NCBI GenBank assembly: GCA_016223085.1 | Contig: JACRPS010000015.1 | Coordinates: 1-64,000, forward strand | Reading direction: 5' to 3' | DNA from: Chloroflexota bacterium | Lineage (GTDB): Bacteria > Chloroflexota > Anaerolineae > Aggregatilineales > Phototrophicaceae | DNA: 64,000 nt | Shown here: positions 27,554 to 35,099 of the stretch, piece by piece | Numbering within the stretch: the first letter of the stretch is position 1 | Layout: every line of letters begins with the position of its first letter | Program-made: the position numbers and the translations under genes | Notes under the pieces: model-generated | Seen by the model: only the letters and a program-made list of their open reading frames with translations | Told to the model about the DNA's origin: nothing | The model's database searches: none

Positions 27554-29251
27554 ATGGAACGACGCGCGTTTGCGGTATGGGCGGTAGGAGTCGGCCTGGT
27601 ACTGGGGGTACTGGGAAACATCTTTTTTTACGGGCGGGTGATCGGTCTGTCGTTCCCCGTTTTTGTGGCGCTGTCAACGGTGGCGGTGCTGGCGTCCAGC
27701 CGTCCGGCGCGCCAGAAGCTGCGCCTGCGCAACCTGTGGCCGTTGCTGCCGATGCTGTTTTTTGCGATCATGGTCGCGGTGCGCGCCGATGAACTGATTA
27801 GCTTTCTCAACGTGATGGCGGTGCTGGCGCTGGGTGGGCTGGTGCTGTATTACCTGCCGCTGTTCCGTCCGCTGGACGAAGACTCCCTGTCGGAGCACGT
27901 TATGAATACCATCGAAGCGGGTTTGTCGCTGCCATCCCATGCCGCCGGCGAGCTGCGGTACTCGTGGGATTGGCTGCGGGAGCGACGCCACCAGCGCGGT
28001 GGGGCGCTGGCATCGGTGCTGCGCGGGCTGGTGTTTGCGTCGCCGGTGCTGGTGGTCTTTGTGTTTCTGCTCGGCTCGGCGGACGCGGTGTTTGCCAACT
28101 ACGTCAGCCAGACGTGGAATGGACTCCGGAAGCTATTGGGGCTGCAAGTGATGGGCGAAACCGTGCCGCGTTTGATGTTTACCCTGTTTATCGCCGGCCT
28201 GGGAACCGGAGCGATTGCCTATAGCTGGGCGCGGCGCGAACGGATGGTGCGGGTAGCCCGCCGCTACATCGCCGTCGGGAACGCGGTCAATGAGATGCCC
28301 GCCGACGAAGAAACCGCCGTCGAAGCCGAAGCGAAGGCTAAGCCGTCGGTGAAACTGGGCATGATCGAAACCGGCGTGGTGCTGGGCAGCGTGGTCGCCC
28401 TGTTTGCGGTGTTTGTGGTGATTCAATTTGCCTACTTCTTCGGCGGGCAGGACAACATCACGGTTGAGGGGCTGACTTATGCCCAGTACGCGCGGCGTGG
28501 CTTCTTTGAACTGGTGGCCGTCTCGGTGCTGACATTGGGCCTGGCGCTGTGGCTTGACCGGGTGACAGTGCGCCAGGAACGGCGGGAGCAGCTTATCTTC
28601 CGCGCCTTGTGTGTGGCGCTGGTGGTGCTGACGACGATCATGCTGGTGTCAGCCTCACAGCGGATGCTGCTGTACGAAGGCGTATACGGCTACACCCAGC
28701 TTCGGGTGTACACGCATGTGTTTATGCACTGGTTGGGTGTGCTGTTGGTGGTGTTCCTGCTGGCGCTGTTCCGCGTGCGGAGGAATGTGTTTTCGCTCGG
28801 TTCGCTGCTGGTGATCATCGGCTATCTGGGCACGATGAACCTGATGAACGTGGATTACTACATCGCGGAACGGAATATCGCCCGCTACCACGAAGGGCAG
28901 GAACTCGACATCGCCTTCCTGGATATTCTGTCGGTGGATGCCGCGCCGGCGATTCTGCCGCTGTATGCCGAGTCAGAAGCCGGCACGCAGGTAAACCAGT
29001 GGGCAGGACAATGGCTGCGCCGTAAGCTGATGGCGCTCGACTGGCAGCACGACAATGCCAGCCTGTTTTCCGCCCATGCTGCCCGTGACGCCGCCTGGAC
29101 GCAGTTAGACGCGGTGCGCGCCTCGCTCCCGGAATACGATCCGTCGCTGTACTGGGGGTCGTACTACGGCGCTTACTTTGGCACGAATGACGATTTTGGC
29201 AGCGGTTATGGGTCCGGCTGGGACGTGATCGCCACCGACGAGCCGCGATAG
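27554..29251 (+). CDS. DUF4173 (formerly DUF4153)-type membrane protein
   Basis: This 565-residue protein has about a dozen membrane helices. The central signature FAYFFGGQDNITVEGLTYAQYARRGFFEL (cut here as FAYFFGG, then TYAQYARRGFFEL) is typical of the DUF4173 group. It is followed by MLVSASQRMLLYEGVYGYT, a TxLRVYTH stretch and NVDYYIAERNIARY. Members have no settled function. An in-frame TTG exists at 27539, but the ATG at 27554 has GGAG nine bases upstream and was preferred. The C-terminal about 100 residues are soluble and contain YWGSYYGAYFGTNDDFGSGYGS. Confidence 0.78.
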   Translation: MERRAFAVWAVGVGLVLGVLGNIFFYGRVIGLSFPVFVALSTVAVLASSRPARQKLRLRNLWPLLPMLFFAIMVAVRADELISFLNVMAVLALGGLVLYYLPLFRPLDEDSLSEHVMNTIEAGLSLPSHAAGELRYSWDWLRERRHQRGGALASVLRGLVFASPVLVVFVFLLGSADAVFANYVSQTWNGLRKLLGLQVMGETVPRLMFTLFIAGLGTGAIAYSWARRERMVRVARRYIAVGNAVNEMPADEETAVEAEAKAKPSVKLGMIETGVVLGSVVALFAVFVVIQFAYFFGGQDNITVEGLTYAQYARRGFFELVAVSVLTLGLALWLDRVTVRQERREQLIFRALCVALVVLTTIMLVSASQRMLLYEGVYGYTQLRVYTHVFMHWLGVLLVVFLLALFRVRRNVFSLGSLLVIIGYLGTMNLMNVDYYIAERNIARYHEGQELDIAFLDILSVDAAPAILPLYAESEAGTQVNQWAGQWLRRKLMALDWQHDNASLFSAHAARDAAWTQLDAVRASLPEYDPSLYWGSYYGAYFGTNDDFGSGYGSGWDVIATDEPR

Positions 29252-29266
29252 ACAGGGGTTTATGAC

Positions 29267-29290
29267 GGGGCGACCCGATGTTGTCGCCCC
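29267..29290. terminator. GGGGCGA-type hairpin after the DUF4173 gene
   Basis: GGGGCGAC and GTCGCCCC form a perfect 8-bp stem around an 8-base loop, 16 bases after the stop codon. It belongs to the GGGGCGA hairpin series and may terminate transcription despite lacking a T-run. Confidence 0.5.
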
Positions 29291-29376
29291 TACGATTTCG
29301 CTCAGTTATGATCTCAGGGCGCTTGTTCACAAAGATTTTACACTTCGATAGCAACCTTTCGCACTCCGGCAACATT

Positions 29377-29424
29377 TCCCCTCTACGATGCAACTAACGC
29401 TAACGAACCCAACACTAGAGGGGA
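29377..29424 (+). promoter_or_regulatory. Inverted repeat that would sequester the ribosome binding site
   Basis: TCCCCTCTA (29377-29385) is exactly complementary to TAGAGGGGA (29416-29424), with a 30-base spacer. The right arm is the Shine-Dalgarno region (GAGGGGAG) of the secreted protein starting at 29434, so folding would hide it. Confidence 0.55.
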
Positions 29425-29433
29425 GAACAAACC

Positions 29434-29898
29434 ATGAACACCTACCGCAAAATTGTTATCACTATCACGCTGCTGGCTCTGCTGGCGCTGGCGGTGGTCC
29501 CGGCCTTCGCCCAGTCCGCGACTGTCACCTGGACAGAGGAGGACATCAACAGTTCCTACCGCGTGACCAATCCGGCGCGGCGCAGCGTTACCAATGTGTC
29601 GGTGGATTTGCAGCCGGAGCAGGTGGTGGTAAACGCGACCGTGACGCTGCGCGGCAAAACGCCGGTTGACGTGGTGACGACGCTGACGCCAAGTATCAGC
29701 AACGGGCGTATCTTCTGGACGGTGACGGCAGTGACAAAAGACGGCCAGCCGGTGTCGCAGGACATCCTGAACCAGATCAACGCTTCGATCACGTCGTCCT
29801 GGCGCCATTATGTGAAGGAGCATGGCCGACCAGGGCGCGTGACCGCTATCGAGATCACCGACGACACTGTGACCATCACCTACAGCCGCAGCCGGTAA
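29434..29898 (+). CDS. Small secreted protein of unknown function
   Basis: This 154-residue protein has a clear signal peptide (MNTYRKIVITITLLALLALAVVPAFA, cleavage before QS). The mature part is mostly beta: INSSYRVTNPARRSVTNVSVD, VVVNATVTLRGKTPVDVVTT, GRIFWTVTAVTKDGQPVS, DILNQINASITSSWRHYV and VTAIEITDDTVTITYSR. The alternating strands and long helix recall LmeA/DUF2993-like lipid-binding folds, but this is only a resemblance. The ATG is preceded by GAGGGGAG. A GGGGCGAAC hairpin follows the gene. Confidence 0.75.
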   Translation: MNTYRKIVITITLLALLALAVVPAFAQSATVTWTEEDINSSYRVTNPARRSVTNVSVDLQPEQVVVNATVTLRGKTPVDVVTTLTPSISNGRIFWTVTAVTKDGQPVSQDILNQINASITSSWRHYVKEHGRPGRVTAIEITDDTVTITYSRSR

Positions 29899-29914
29899 AC
29901 GGTGACAAAAGCGC

Positions 29915-29939
29915 GGGGCGAACCACAACAGTTCGCCCC
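29915..29939. terminator. Bidirectional hairpin between convergent genes
   Basis: GGGGCGAAC and GTTCGCCCC form a perfect 9-bp stem with a 7-base loop. It is the only sequence between the secreted protein and the convergent hydrolase gene, so it is placed to stop transcription from both sides. Confidence 0.55.
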
Positions 29940-29945
29940 ACTTGT

Positions 29946-30836
29946 TTACTCCGTCAGGAACTCCCCGATCAGCCGGTTCACTTCGTCCGCTTCATCGTGC
30001 TGTACCCAATGGGTCGCTTCCGGGAAAAATACCAGCCGCCCGTTGTCGCACAGGTTGATGCTTTCCTGCGCCAGCGATTTTTCCAGCGCAACATCCTGTT
30101 CGCCCCACAGCAGCAGCGTTGGGGTGGTGATGCGCGGCTTGCCCCGGTAGATCAGCTCACTTTCTTCGGGATGCACCGCGCCGCGTGCGGCAGCACGATA
30201 CCAGTTCATCATCGCTATCATCGCGCCCGGCTGCGACCACGCCTGTTTATAGGCCGCGAAATCTTCGGCGGTGAAGGTATCTGGCCTGCCGCTGCGGCGC
30301 ATGGACTGTTCCAGGGCGCGCCAGTTGTTTAAGCCGGCGAGCCGTTCCGGCAGGTGGGGAATCTGGATGAAGAAAATGTACCAGCTTTTCAGGATTTGCC
30401 GCAGATTGCCCTGCCGGTAGGCTTTGTTCGCCAGCGTGGGGAAGGGGGCGTTGAGGATAACGAGTTTATGTAAACGATCAGGATATTTTGTAGCGACCCA
30501 CCACGCCACCACCCCGCCCCAGTCATGACCGACCAGATGCACACGCTCGTAGCCCAGCGTATCCATCAGGCCAACCACGTCCCGCGTTAATTCACTGATG
30601 CGGTAGGCATTCACTGCTTTGGGTTTGTCGCTCAGGTTATAGCCGCGCTGGTCAGGCGCGATCACCCGATAGCCGCGCGCCGCCAGATACGGGATTTGAT
30701 GCCGCCAGCCGTACCAGAACTCCGGGAAACCGTGCAGCAGGATAACGGGCGGGCCATCCTCCGGCCCGGCTAGGACGGTATGCAGGGCGATGTTACTGGT
30801 CTTGAGGTAGGTGTGGTGGAGGTCGGGAATCGTCAT
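29946..30836 (-). CDS. Alpha/beta hydrolase, epoxide hydrolase type
   Basis: This 296-residue cytoplasmic enzyme has the oxyanion motif HGFPEFWYGW (residues 35-44), PDQRGYNLSD near 61, the nucleophile elbow VGHDWGG with Asp105, and the acid loop WGEQD. The catalytic His is probably His276 in EATHWVQHD. An Asp nucleophile rather than Ser, with HGFPE, indicates an epoxide hydrolase or haloalkane dehalogenase; HGFPE and the cap residues favour epoxide hydrolase. Its ATG follows directly on the stop of the PIN toxin gene (TAGATG), so it is co-transcribed with the upstream toxin-antitoxin pair. Confidence 0.88.
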   Translation of the reverse strand: MTIPDLHHTYLKTSNIALHTVLAGPEDGPPVILLHGFPEFWYGWRHQIPYLAARGYRVIAPDQRGYNLSDKPKAVNAYRISELTRDVVGLMDTLGYERVHLVGHDWGGVVAWWVATKYPDRLHKLVILNAPFPTLANKAYRQGNLRQILKSWYIFFIQIPHLPERLAGLNNWRALEQSMRRSGRPDTFTAEDFAAYKQAWSQPGAMIAMMNWYRAAARGAVHPEESELIYRGKPRITTPTLLLWGEQDVALEKSLAQESINLCDNGRLVFFPEATHWVQHDEADEVNRLIGEFLTE

Positions 30837-31220
30837 CTAATAAGGCCGCCGTTCGTCTATGTCAGACAGAGGCGCAAAATGTCGTGTATTTTGTGTGTAG
30901 AGGGGTATGTTTAGGCGTACTGCAACCGACGCAATCATGACATCAGGAAACTGAACACTGTGACTGAGAAAATACTCAGCGAAATGCTCCATTGCCCATT
31001 CATTATCTATAGGTAATGGATGCTCCATGTGGAACCGGTGCAAGAAGCGTATTGCTCGGTCGCGTTCAAGCTTGTTGGATGCGCCTTCGGTTTCCAACCA
31101 GACAACCGGAGTGATGGCAAGCACTTGCGTTGCTTGGGCTTTGAACCAGGCTTTTGAAGGTTCGTACCCACGCAAATCATCAACAATGATACTGGTATCT
31201 ACGATGCCATTGATTACCAT
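30837..31220 (-). CDS. PIN-domain ribonuclease (VapC-like toxin)
   Basis: This 127-residue protein is the likely toxin of a type II module. PIN acidic residues are visible as Asp8 in GIVDTSIIVDD, Glu43 in WLETEG and Asp93 in FPDVMIASVA, followed by YTQNTRHF. It would cleave RNA, classically initiator tRNA or rRNA. The start lies 7 bp inside the end of the antitoxin-like gene upstream. The gene is AT-richer than its neighbours. Confidence 0.82.
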   Translation of the reverse strand: MVINGIVDTSIIVDDLRGYEPSKAWFKAQATQVLAITPVVWLETEGASNKLERDRAIRFLHRFHMEHPLPIDNEWAMEHFAEYFLSHSVQFPDVMIASVAVRLNIPLYTQNTRHFAPLSDIDERRPY

Positions 31221-31543
31221 GTGTATCTCTTTTTGTTGCGGGTCTTCTCAACATATGATTCCCCATCCTGTATATCGGTACGATTGTTCCATGCACCAAA
31301 TTCGGGCGAATTGGCAATTTCTCCGGCGGTAAGCCCCTGGCCGCGCAGATTCTCTGGTTTCAATAGCTCTTTTAATTCCGCATCCAGTGTGGCTTCCTGT
31401 TCCGGTGTCCGGTCTAGTTCTTCATAGGCTTCCGCTTTTCTCACTGTCACCTTGACCGGGCCGCGCGGCGCATCCGGCGGAAGCTGAATTACGAGTTTGC
31501 CATCTTCGCCGATTTCTGCGTCTATCACAATCAGGTCGCTCAT
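31214..31543 (-). CDS. Antitoxin-like protein paired with the PIN gene
   Basis: This 109-residue protein begins with a short beta unit (LIVIDAEIGEDGKLVIQLP, then GPVKVTVRK) followed by an acidic helical and disordered tail with LDAELKELLKPENL and TAGEIANSPEFGAW. That layout, a small N-terminal DNA-binding unit with a toxin-wrapping tail, fits antitoxins, but no named family was recognised. It overlaps the PIN toxin by 7 bp. AAGGAAG precedes the ATG, and a TACAAT on the minus strand near 31582 may be the -10. Confidence 0.65.
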   Translation of the reverse strand: MSDLIVIDAEIGEDGKLVIQLPPDAPRGPVKVTVRKAEAYEELDRTPEQEATLDAELKELLKPENLRGQGLTAGEIANSPEFGAWNNRTDIQDGESYVEKTRNKKRYTW

Positions 31544-31610
31544 CGGTATACTTCCTTACTACTACGCTCGTTGTGTTCATTGTATCCCACGATCAAAGAG
31601 GAACGGACGT

Positions 31611-32000
31611 ATGCACATTGAACACGTCGCCATCTGGACACACGATCTGGAACGGCTGAAGGATTTTTACGCGCGCTACTTCAACGCCGTGCCGAGCGCC
31701 AAATACACCAATTCGTTCACGCAGTTTGAGTCGTACTTCCTGACGTTCGAGACGGGCGCGCGGCTGGAACTGATGCAGATGCCGGGGATTGCGGCGGGAC
31801 CGAACGGAGGTGAGCAGCAGTTCACCGGGTATAACCACCTGGCGTTTTCGGTCGGCAGCCAGGAAGCGGTTGATGCGCTGACCGAACAGCTTCGCCGCGA
31901 CGGCTACCCGGTGATCGGCGAGCCGCGCCGGACCGGGGATGGCTATTACGAAAGCGTGATTTTGGATCCAGACGGCAACCGCGTCGAAATCACGATCTAG
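31611..32000 (+). CDS. Glyoxalase/VOC-family protein
   Basis: This 129-residue protein consists of one vicinal-oxygen-chelate unit pair. MHIEHVAIWTHDLERLKDFY gives the first metal-ligand His5, ARLELMQMPG an acidic ligand, NHLAFSVGSQEAVDALTEQL the third and DPDGNRVEI the last Glu. It is probably a metal-dependent lyase or dioxygenase subunit with an unknown substrate. The ATG at 31611 has AGAGGA upstream and matches the family's start; the frame stays open further upstream without a better start. Its end overlaps the convergent FemAB gene by 11 bp. Confidence 0.85.
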   Translation: MHIEHVAIWTHDLERLKDFYARYFNAVPSAKYTNSFTQFESYFLTFETGARLELMQMPGIAAGPNGGEQQFTGYNHLAFSVGSQEAVDALTEQLRRDGYPVIGEPRRTGDGYYESVILDPDGNRVEITI

Positions 32001-33063
32001 CCCGCCGCATCCACTTCAGCAGGCGCGGCAGGATTTGCGTGTAGCCCCAGTACAGCGGCGGGTACGGGGCATAATCCCACGCGCCGATGTAGCGCGTCAC
32101 CGTGCCGCGAAAACCGCGCTTGAATTCGTACACGCCCCACATCGAGTCTGACTCGTCGAACATGTCCGGCGCGCCCCACAGGTCGTAGGTGGTGTAACCC
32201 TGCGCTTTCGCCCAGCGCATCGCCTCCCATTGCAGCAGGTAGTTCGGCATCCGTTCGCGCTCCTCGTTGGCGGACGCGCCGTAGAAATACCAGCATTTGC
32301 GCCCGAAGTGGAACAGGATGACATGGGCAATCGGCTTGCCTTCGTACTCGGCGATCAGCGCGTGGGCTAACCCGGCTTCCATTAAAAAGCGCCATTCGCG
32401 CTGGTAATATTCCGCCGGACGAATCAGGAAGTTATCGCGCGCGCCGGTCACACGGTACAGATCATACAGAACCGGTAAATCGGCTACCGTCGCGGGGCGG
32501 ACTGTCACCCCTTTTTTCTCGGCAGTACGCACCTTGCGGCGCGTGTTCTGGCTCATCTGCGCCAGCAGCGTATCTTCACCAGGGGTGAGGTCAACGGTGA
32601 TCGTGTTGCGGAACTGCACCTGATCGGGGGAAAAGCGCCAGCCGCGTTCGCGCAGCAGCTTCATGAAGGTCTGACCGGTCGCGTTCGGTGTGTCGCTGTC
32701 CTCGCCTGGTACGCCAGTGGCAGCGATCACGTCCGGGTCGAGCTTCAGCCACACGGCGGCCTGCCGCCTCGCCAGTGTTTGCAAGTGGTCAAGCACCGAG
32801 GCGGCGAGGGCGGTATCGGCATAATCGAGCGCCGGGCCTTTGGGGATGTACATCACCTTCAGCGGGCCAACACTGCGAACGCCGACCGATGCCATCGCTG
32901 CCACATCCGCCCCGCGTTTGAAGGCCAGGCGCAGCGGCTGCCAGCCGGTCGTTTCGCGCTTAAATTCGCCCCATTCCCAGGTTTGCAGGACGTGGGCATA
33001 GGGCAGGGTGCGAAGTGCGGCGTTCCAGTCTTTGGGGGAGGTGATGACAATAGGAATGAGCAA
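31990..33063 (-). CDS. FemAB-family peptidoglycan aminoacyltransferase, copy 1
   Basis: This 357-residue protein of the FemX/FemAB family uses aminoacyl-tRNA to add bridge amino acids to lipid II stem peptides. Twin GNAT-like domains are indicated by AHVLQTWEWGEFKRETTGW (residues 24-42), VMYIPKGPALDY near 70, the basic NTRRKVRTAEKKGVTVR near 175, the YYQREWRFL region, and HVILFHFGRKCWYFYGASANE. The C-terminal motif YTTYDLWGAPDMFDESDSMWGVYEFKRGF is conserved in the family. The start is TTG. A second copy lies at 35100-36206. The amino acid added cannot be read from the sequence. Confidence 0.9.
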   Translation of the reverse strand: MLIPIVITSPKDWNAALRTLPYAHVLQTWEWGEFKRETTGWQPLRLAFKRGADVAAMASVGVRSVGPLKVMYIPKGPALDYADTALAASVLDHLQTLARRQAAVWLKLDPDVIAATGVPGEDSDTPNATGQTFMKLLRERGWRFSPDQVQFRNTITVDLTPGEDTLLAQMSQNTRRKVRTAEKKGVTVRPATVADLPVLYDLYRVTGARDNFLIRPAEYYQREWRFLMEAGLAHALIAEYEGKPIAHVILFHFGRKCWYFYGASANEERERMPNYLLQWEAMRWAKAQGYTTYDLWGAPDMFDESDSMWGVYEFKRGFRGTVTRYIGAWDYAPYPPLYWGYTQILPRLLKWMRRARS

Positions 33064-33122
33064 GAGCGGTCTCTCAGTTTGATAGCAGCACGCTGGACAT
33101 TATAACATAGCAGATTTCCCGC

Positions 33123-33174
33123 TTGACATGTAAGCTGTAGCTAACATATAATGATGTGTAAGCTATAGCTTACA
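33123..33174 (+). promoter_or_regulatory. Promoter and two 18-bp operators of the ArsR operon
   Basis: TTGACA (33123-33128) and TATAAT (33147-33152) are both consensus and 18 bases apart. The spacer itself is operator 1, TGTAAGCTGTAGCTAACA (33129-33146). Operator 2, TGTAAGCTATAGCTTACA (33157-33174), is a perfect palindrome just after the -10. The centres are 28 bp apart. Binding of the ArsR protein encoded just downstream would block the polymerase, which fits autorepression. Confidence 0.8.
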
Positions 33175-33197
33175 CGTTGGTCGCAGGGTTTGTAGAG

Positions 33198-33557
33198 ATG
33201 ACTAAAAGGATTAGACGGGTGGAAGCCGATGTGTTTACAGCCATCGCGCATCCGGTTCGCCGGCGTATTCTAGAGACGCTGGCAAGGGGTGGCATGACCG
33301 CTAACGCTCTGGCCAAACCGTTTGACATTTCACGATCAGCGGTCAGCCAACACCTGAGCATCCTGCTGGAGAGCGGCCTTGTTACTGCAACCCGAAAAGG
33401 GCGGGAGCACGTTTATCAGCTTCGTCCAGACAATTTGAATCAGGTCTATGAGTGGATAAGCCAGTATGAACGCTTCTGGACACACAAACTGGACGCGCTG
33501 AGCCTGTATCTGGATAACATGACAGAAGAGGAGCAAACTCCACCTGATGAAACGTGA
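33198..33557 (+). CDS. ArsR-family winged-helix repressor
   Basis: This 119-residue protein has the ArsR fold: VFTAIAHPVRRRILETLARGG (helices 1-2), MTANALAKPFDISRSAVSQHLSIL (recognition helix near residues 45-55) and GLVTATRKGREHVYQLRP (wing). The usual metal-binding ELCVCD box is absent, so it probably senses something other than arsenic-type metals or uses its partner protein. It is the first gene of an operon with an SRPBCC and an ABM gene, a common pairing. An upstream in-frame TTG at 33177 was rejected because the ATG at 33198 starts nearer the conserved domain. Confidence 0.88.
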   Translation: MTKRIRRVEADVFTAIAHPVRRRILETLARGGMTANALAKPFDISRSAVSQHLSILLESGLVTATRKGREHVYQLRPDNLNQVYEWISQYERFWTHKLDALSLYLDNMTEEEQTPPDET

Positions 33558-34041
33558 TTTAAAGTTTGAACGTTTCTACCCACATCCGGTGGAACGGGTC
33601 TGGGCAGCTTTGACCGACTCGAAGGCGCTGGCAGGCTGGTATATGGACAACGACTTTCAGCCTGTTGTCGGGCATCGTTTCCAGTTCCGTACCACACCGG
33701 TGCCGGAACAGAGGTTTGATGGTTTTTTGCGCGGCCAGGTGCTTACCGTTGAAGCGCCATACAAGCTGGCTTACAGCTTCATTGGCGGTACGATGGAACG
33801 TGAGACAATCGTTACGTGGACACTAACAGCCCACAACGGTGGAACGCTGCTGGTGCTGGAACATACGGGATTTACCGGCCTACACGATGTAGCCGTCAGC
33901 CATATTCTCGAGTCGGGCTGGAATACATTCATGGCAAATATACCTGCCGTTCTGGATGCGCTGGCACGGGGCAAAATGAGTCTTCAACAGGACGAGGGAC
34001 AATCTAATGGTGACCATGACGAAGGACAACAATCTCTATAA
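33547..34041 (+). CDS. SRPBCC/AHSA1-family protein
   Basis: This 164-residue START-like ligand-binding protein opens KFERFYPHPVERVWAALTDSKALAGWY, has GHRFQFRTTP and TWTLTAHNGGTLLVLEHTGF, and ends in the long C-terminal helix SGWNTFMANIPAVLDALARG, all typical of the AHSA1 group. It overlaps arsR by 11 bp and is co-expressed with it. In such pairs the SRPBCC protein is thought to bind a hydrophobic ligand. The acidic tail (about 20 residues) overlaps the next gene. Confidence 0.85.
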   Translation: MKRDLKFERFYPHPVERVWAALTDSKALAGWYMDNDFQPVVGHRFQFRTTPVPEQRFDGFLRGQVLTVEAPYKLAYSFIGGTMERETIVTWTLTAHNGGTLLVLEHTGFTGLHDVAVSHILESGWNTFMANIPAVLDALARGKMSLQQDEGQSNGDHDEGQQSL

Positions 34042-34360
34042 TGTTCTCGTTCGGTATACAATAGAGCCGAGCGACCAAGCTGAACTGGTGGACGTACTCA
34101 AACGCGCCGCTCATGCGTTTGAGCCGCTGCCAGGATTTGTTTCGCTGACCATGCACCGGGGCATGGATGATAAACAGATCGTCGTTTATTTGCAGTGGCG
34201 CAGTAAAGCTGATTCCGATGCCTGCGCGAGCAATCCCATATGGCTGGCTTCAGGTCAGGAACTGTACGAGAAATTTATCATTCCGGGCCGGGCCACAATG
34301 GAACCGCAGGCGTTCGAGATTGTGTACCAGTTGGAGGGAGCAGCACAGGGGGTGCAGTAA
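34007..34360 (+). CDS. Antibiotic biosynthesis monooxygenase (ABM)-domain protein
   Basis: This 117-residue protein has one dimeric alpha/beta-barrel ABM domain: NVLVRYTIEPSDQAELVDVL, FEPLPGFVSLTMHRGMDDKQIVVYLQW and SKADSDACASNPIW. Relatives include cofactor-free monooxygenases and haem-degrading enzymes, and no specific substrate is indicated. It overlaps the SRPBCC gene by 35 bp. An alternative ATG at 34016 would remove three residues. A GGGGCGAAC-type hairpin (34373-34400) follows. Confidence 0.78.
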   Translation: MVTMTKDNNLYNVLVRYTIEPSDQAELVDVLKRAAHAFEPLPGFVSLTMHRGMDDKQIVVYLQWRSKADSDACASNPIWLASGQELYEKFIIPGRATMEPQAFEIVYQLEGAAQGVQ

Positions 34361-34372
34361 ACACGTTACCAA

Positions 34373-34400
34373 CAGGGGCGAACGTGCTGGTTTGCCCCTG
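34373..34400. terminator. GGGGCGA-type hairpin after the ArsR operon
   Basis: CAGGGGCGAAC and GTTTGCCCCTG form an 11-bp stem (one G-T) with a 6-base loop between convergent genes. It is part of the GGGGCGA series and is positioned as a bidirectional terminator. Confidence 0.5.
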
Positions 34401-34422
34401 ATCGCTGTGGCTTCCATTGGAT

Positions 34423-34860
34423 TTATGACTCAAAATCCCCCACCCACTTCACCCAATTCAATTGCTGGCGAACCGCATTAAATAGCTTTTCGTCCGCTGT
34501 CCAAAAGTCACAGTCCAAGCGTTCAGCAACGGCTAGATACTGCGAGTCATACGCCGTTGGACGGTTGAACTGGGTGGCAAGCTCGTAGGCACGTTTAAGG
34601 AGAGGCATATCCATCATGAGTTGGACAGGTACGGATAGAAGTTTATCACGGACAATAATCGCTTCTTCAGGAACAAGCGTTCCACGATAAACGTTCTTCC
34701 TAAGTGCAGCCACGATTTCATAGTGAAAGAGGGAAGGCGCAGTCAATTGTAAGTTCTGTTGTTCCCACAGTTGCACCAGCGCCCGCGCTTTGCTTGTGTT
34801 TGACTCGACCAGTGCCGTTGCTATCAGCAAACTGGAGTCACAAACTACCGAGGATGTCAT
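34423..34860 (-). CDS. PIN-domain ribonuclease (VapC-like), second module
   Basis: This 145-residue PIN protein has all four acidic positions: Asp8 (VVCDSSLLIA), Glu48 (LFHYEIVAAL), Asp105 (TAYDSQYLAVAERL) and Asp123 (FWTADEKLFNAV). The AYDxxYLAxA and TADxxL patterns are typical of VapC toxins. It overlaps the upstream antitoxin gene by 23 bp. Confidence 0.87.
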   Translation of the reverse strand: MTSSVVCDSSLLIATALVESNTSKARALVQLWEQQNLQLTAPSLFHYEIVAALRKNVYRGTLVPEEAIIVRDKLLSVPVQLMMDMPLLKRAYELATQFNRPTAYDSQYLAVAERLDCDFWTADEKLFNAVRQQLNWVKWVGDFES

Positions 34861-35086
34861 CCAGCCGTTCCTCTCTGACCTCGTTAATTAGATCGGCTGC
34901 ACTGGGGAAATGGTGAGCGCCATACTTAGCCTGAAGCGTCTGGCTCAATGTTTCAATGTCCTGAAGCCATTCACCTAAAGTTAACCGAGGCGCATCTATC
35001 TCTTGAATGTAGAGTAATACCTGTCGTTTGCGATCTTCATCCAGCTTGCGAATCCGGTCAATCAATTCCTGTTCCAGCGCCGACAT
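34838..35086 (-). CDS. Probable antitoxin of the second PIN module
   Basis: This 82-residue protein has an N-terminal helix pair (LEQELIDRIRKLDEDRKRQVLLYIQEID) and a longer C-terminal part with LTLGEWLQDIETLSQTLQAKYG, ending in LINEVREERLDDILGSL. The size and 23-bp overlap with the PIN gene identify it as the antitoxin by context. The ATG at 35086 has AGGAGTGG nine bases upstream; longer in-frame starts run into the end of the FemAB gene and were rejected. Confidence 0.72.
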   Translation of the reverse strand: MSALEQELIDRIRKLDEDRKRQVLLYIQEIDAPRLTLGEWLQDIETLSQTLQAKYGAHHFPSAADLINEVREERLDDILGSL

Positions 35087-35099
35087 GCTGTTCCACTCC

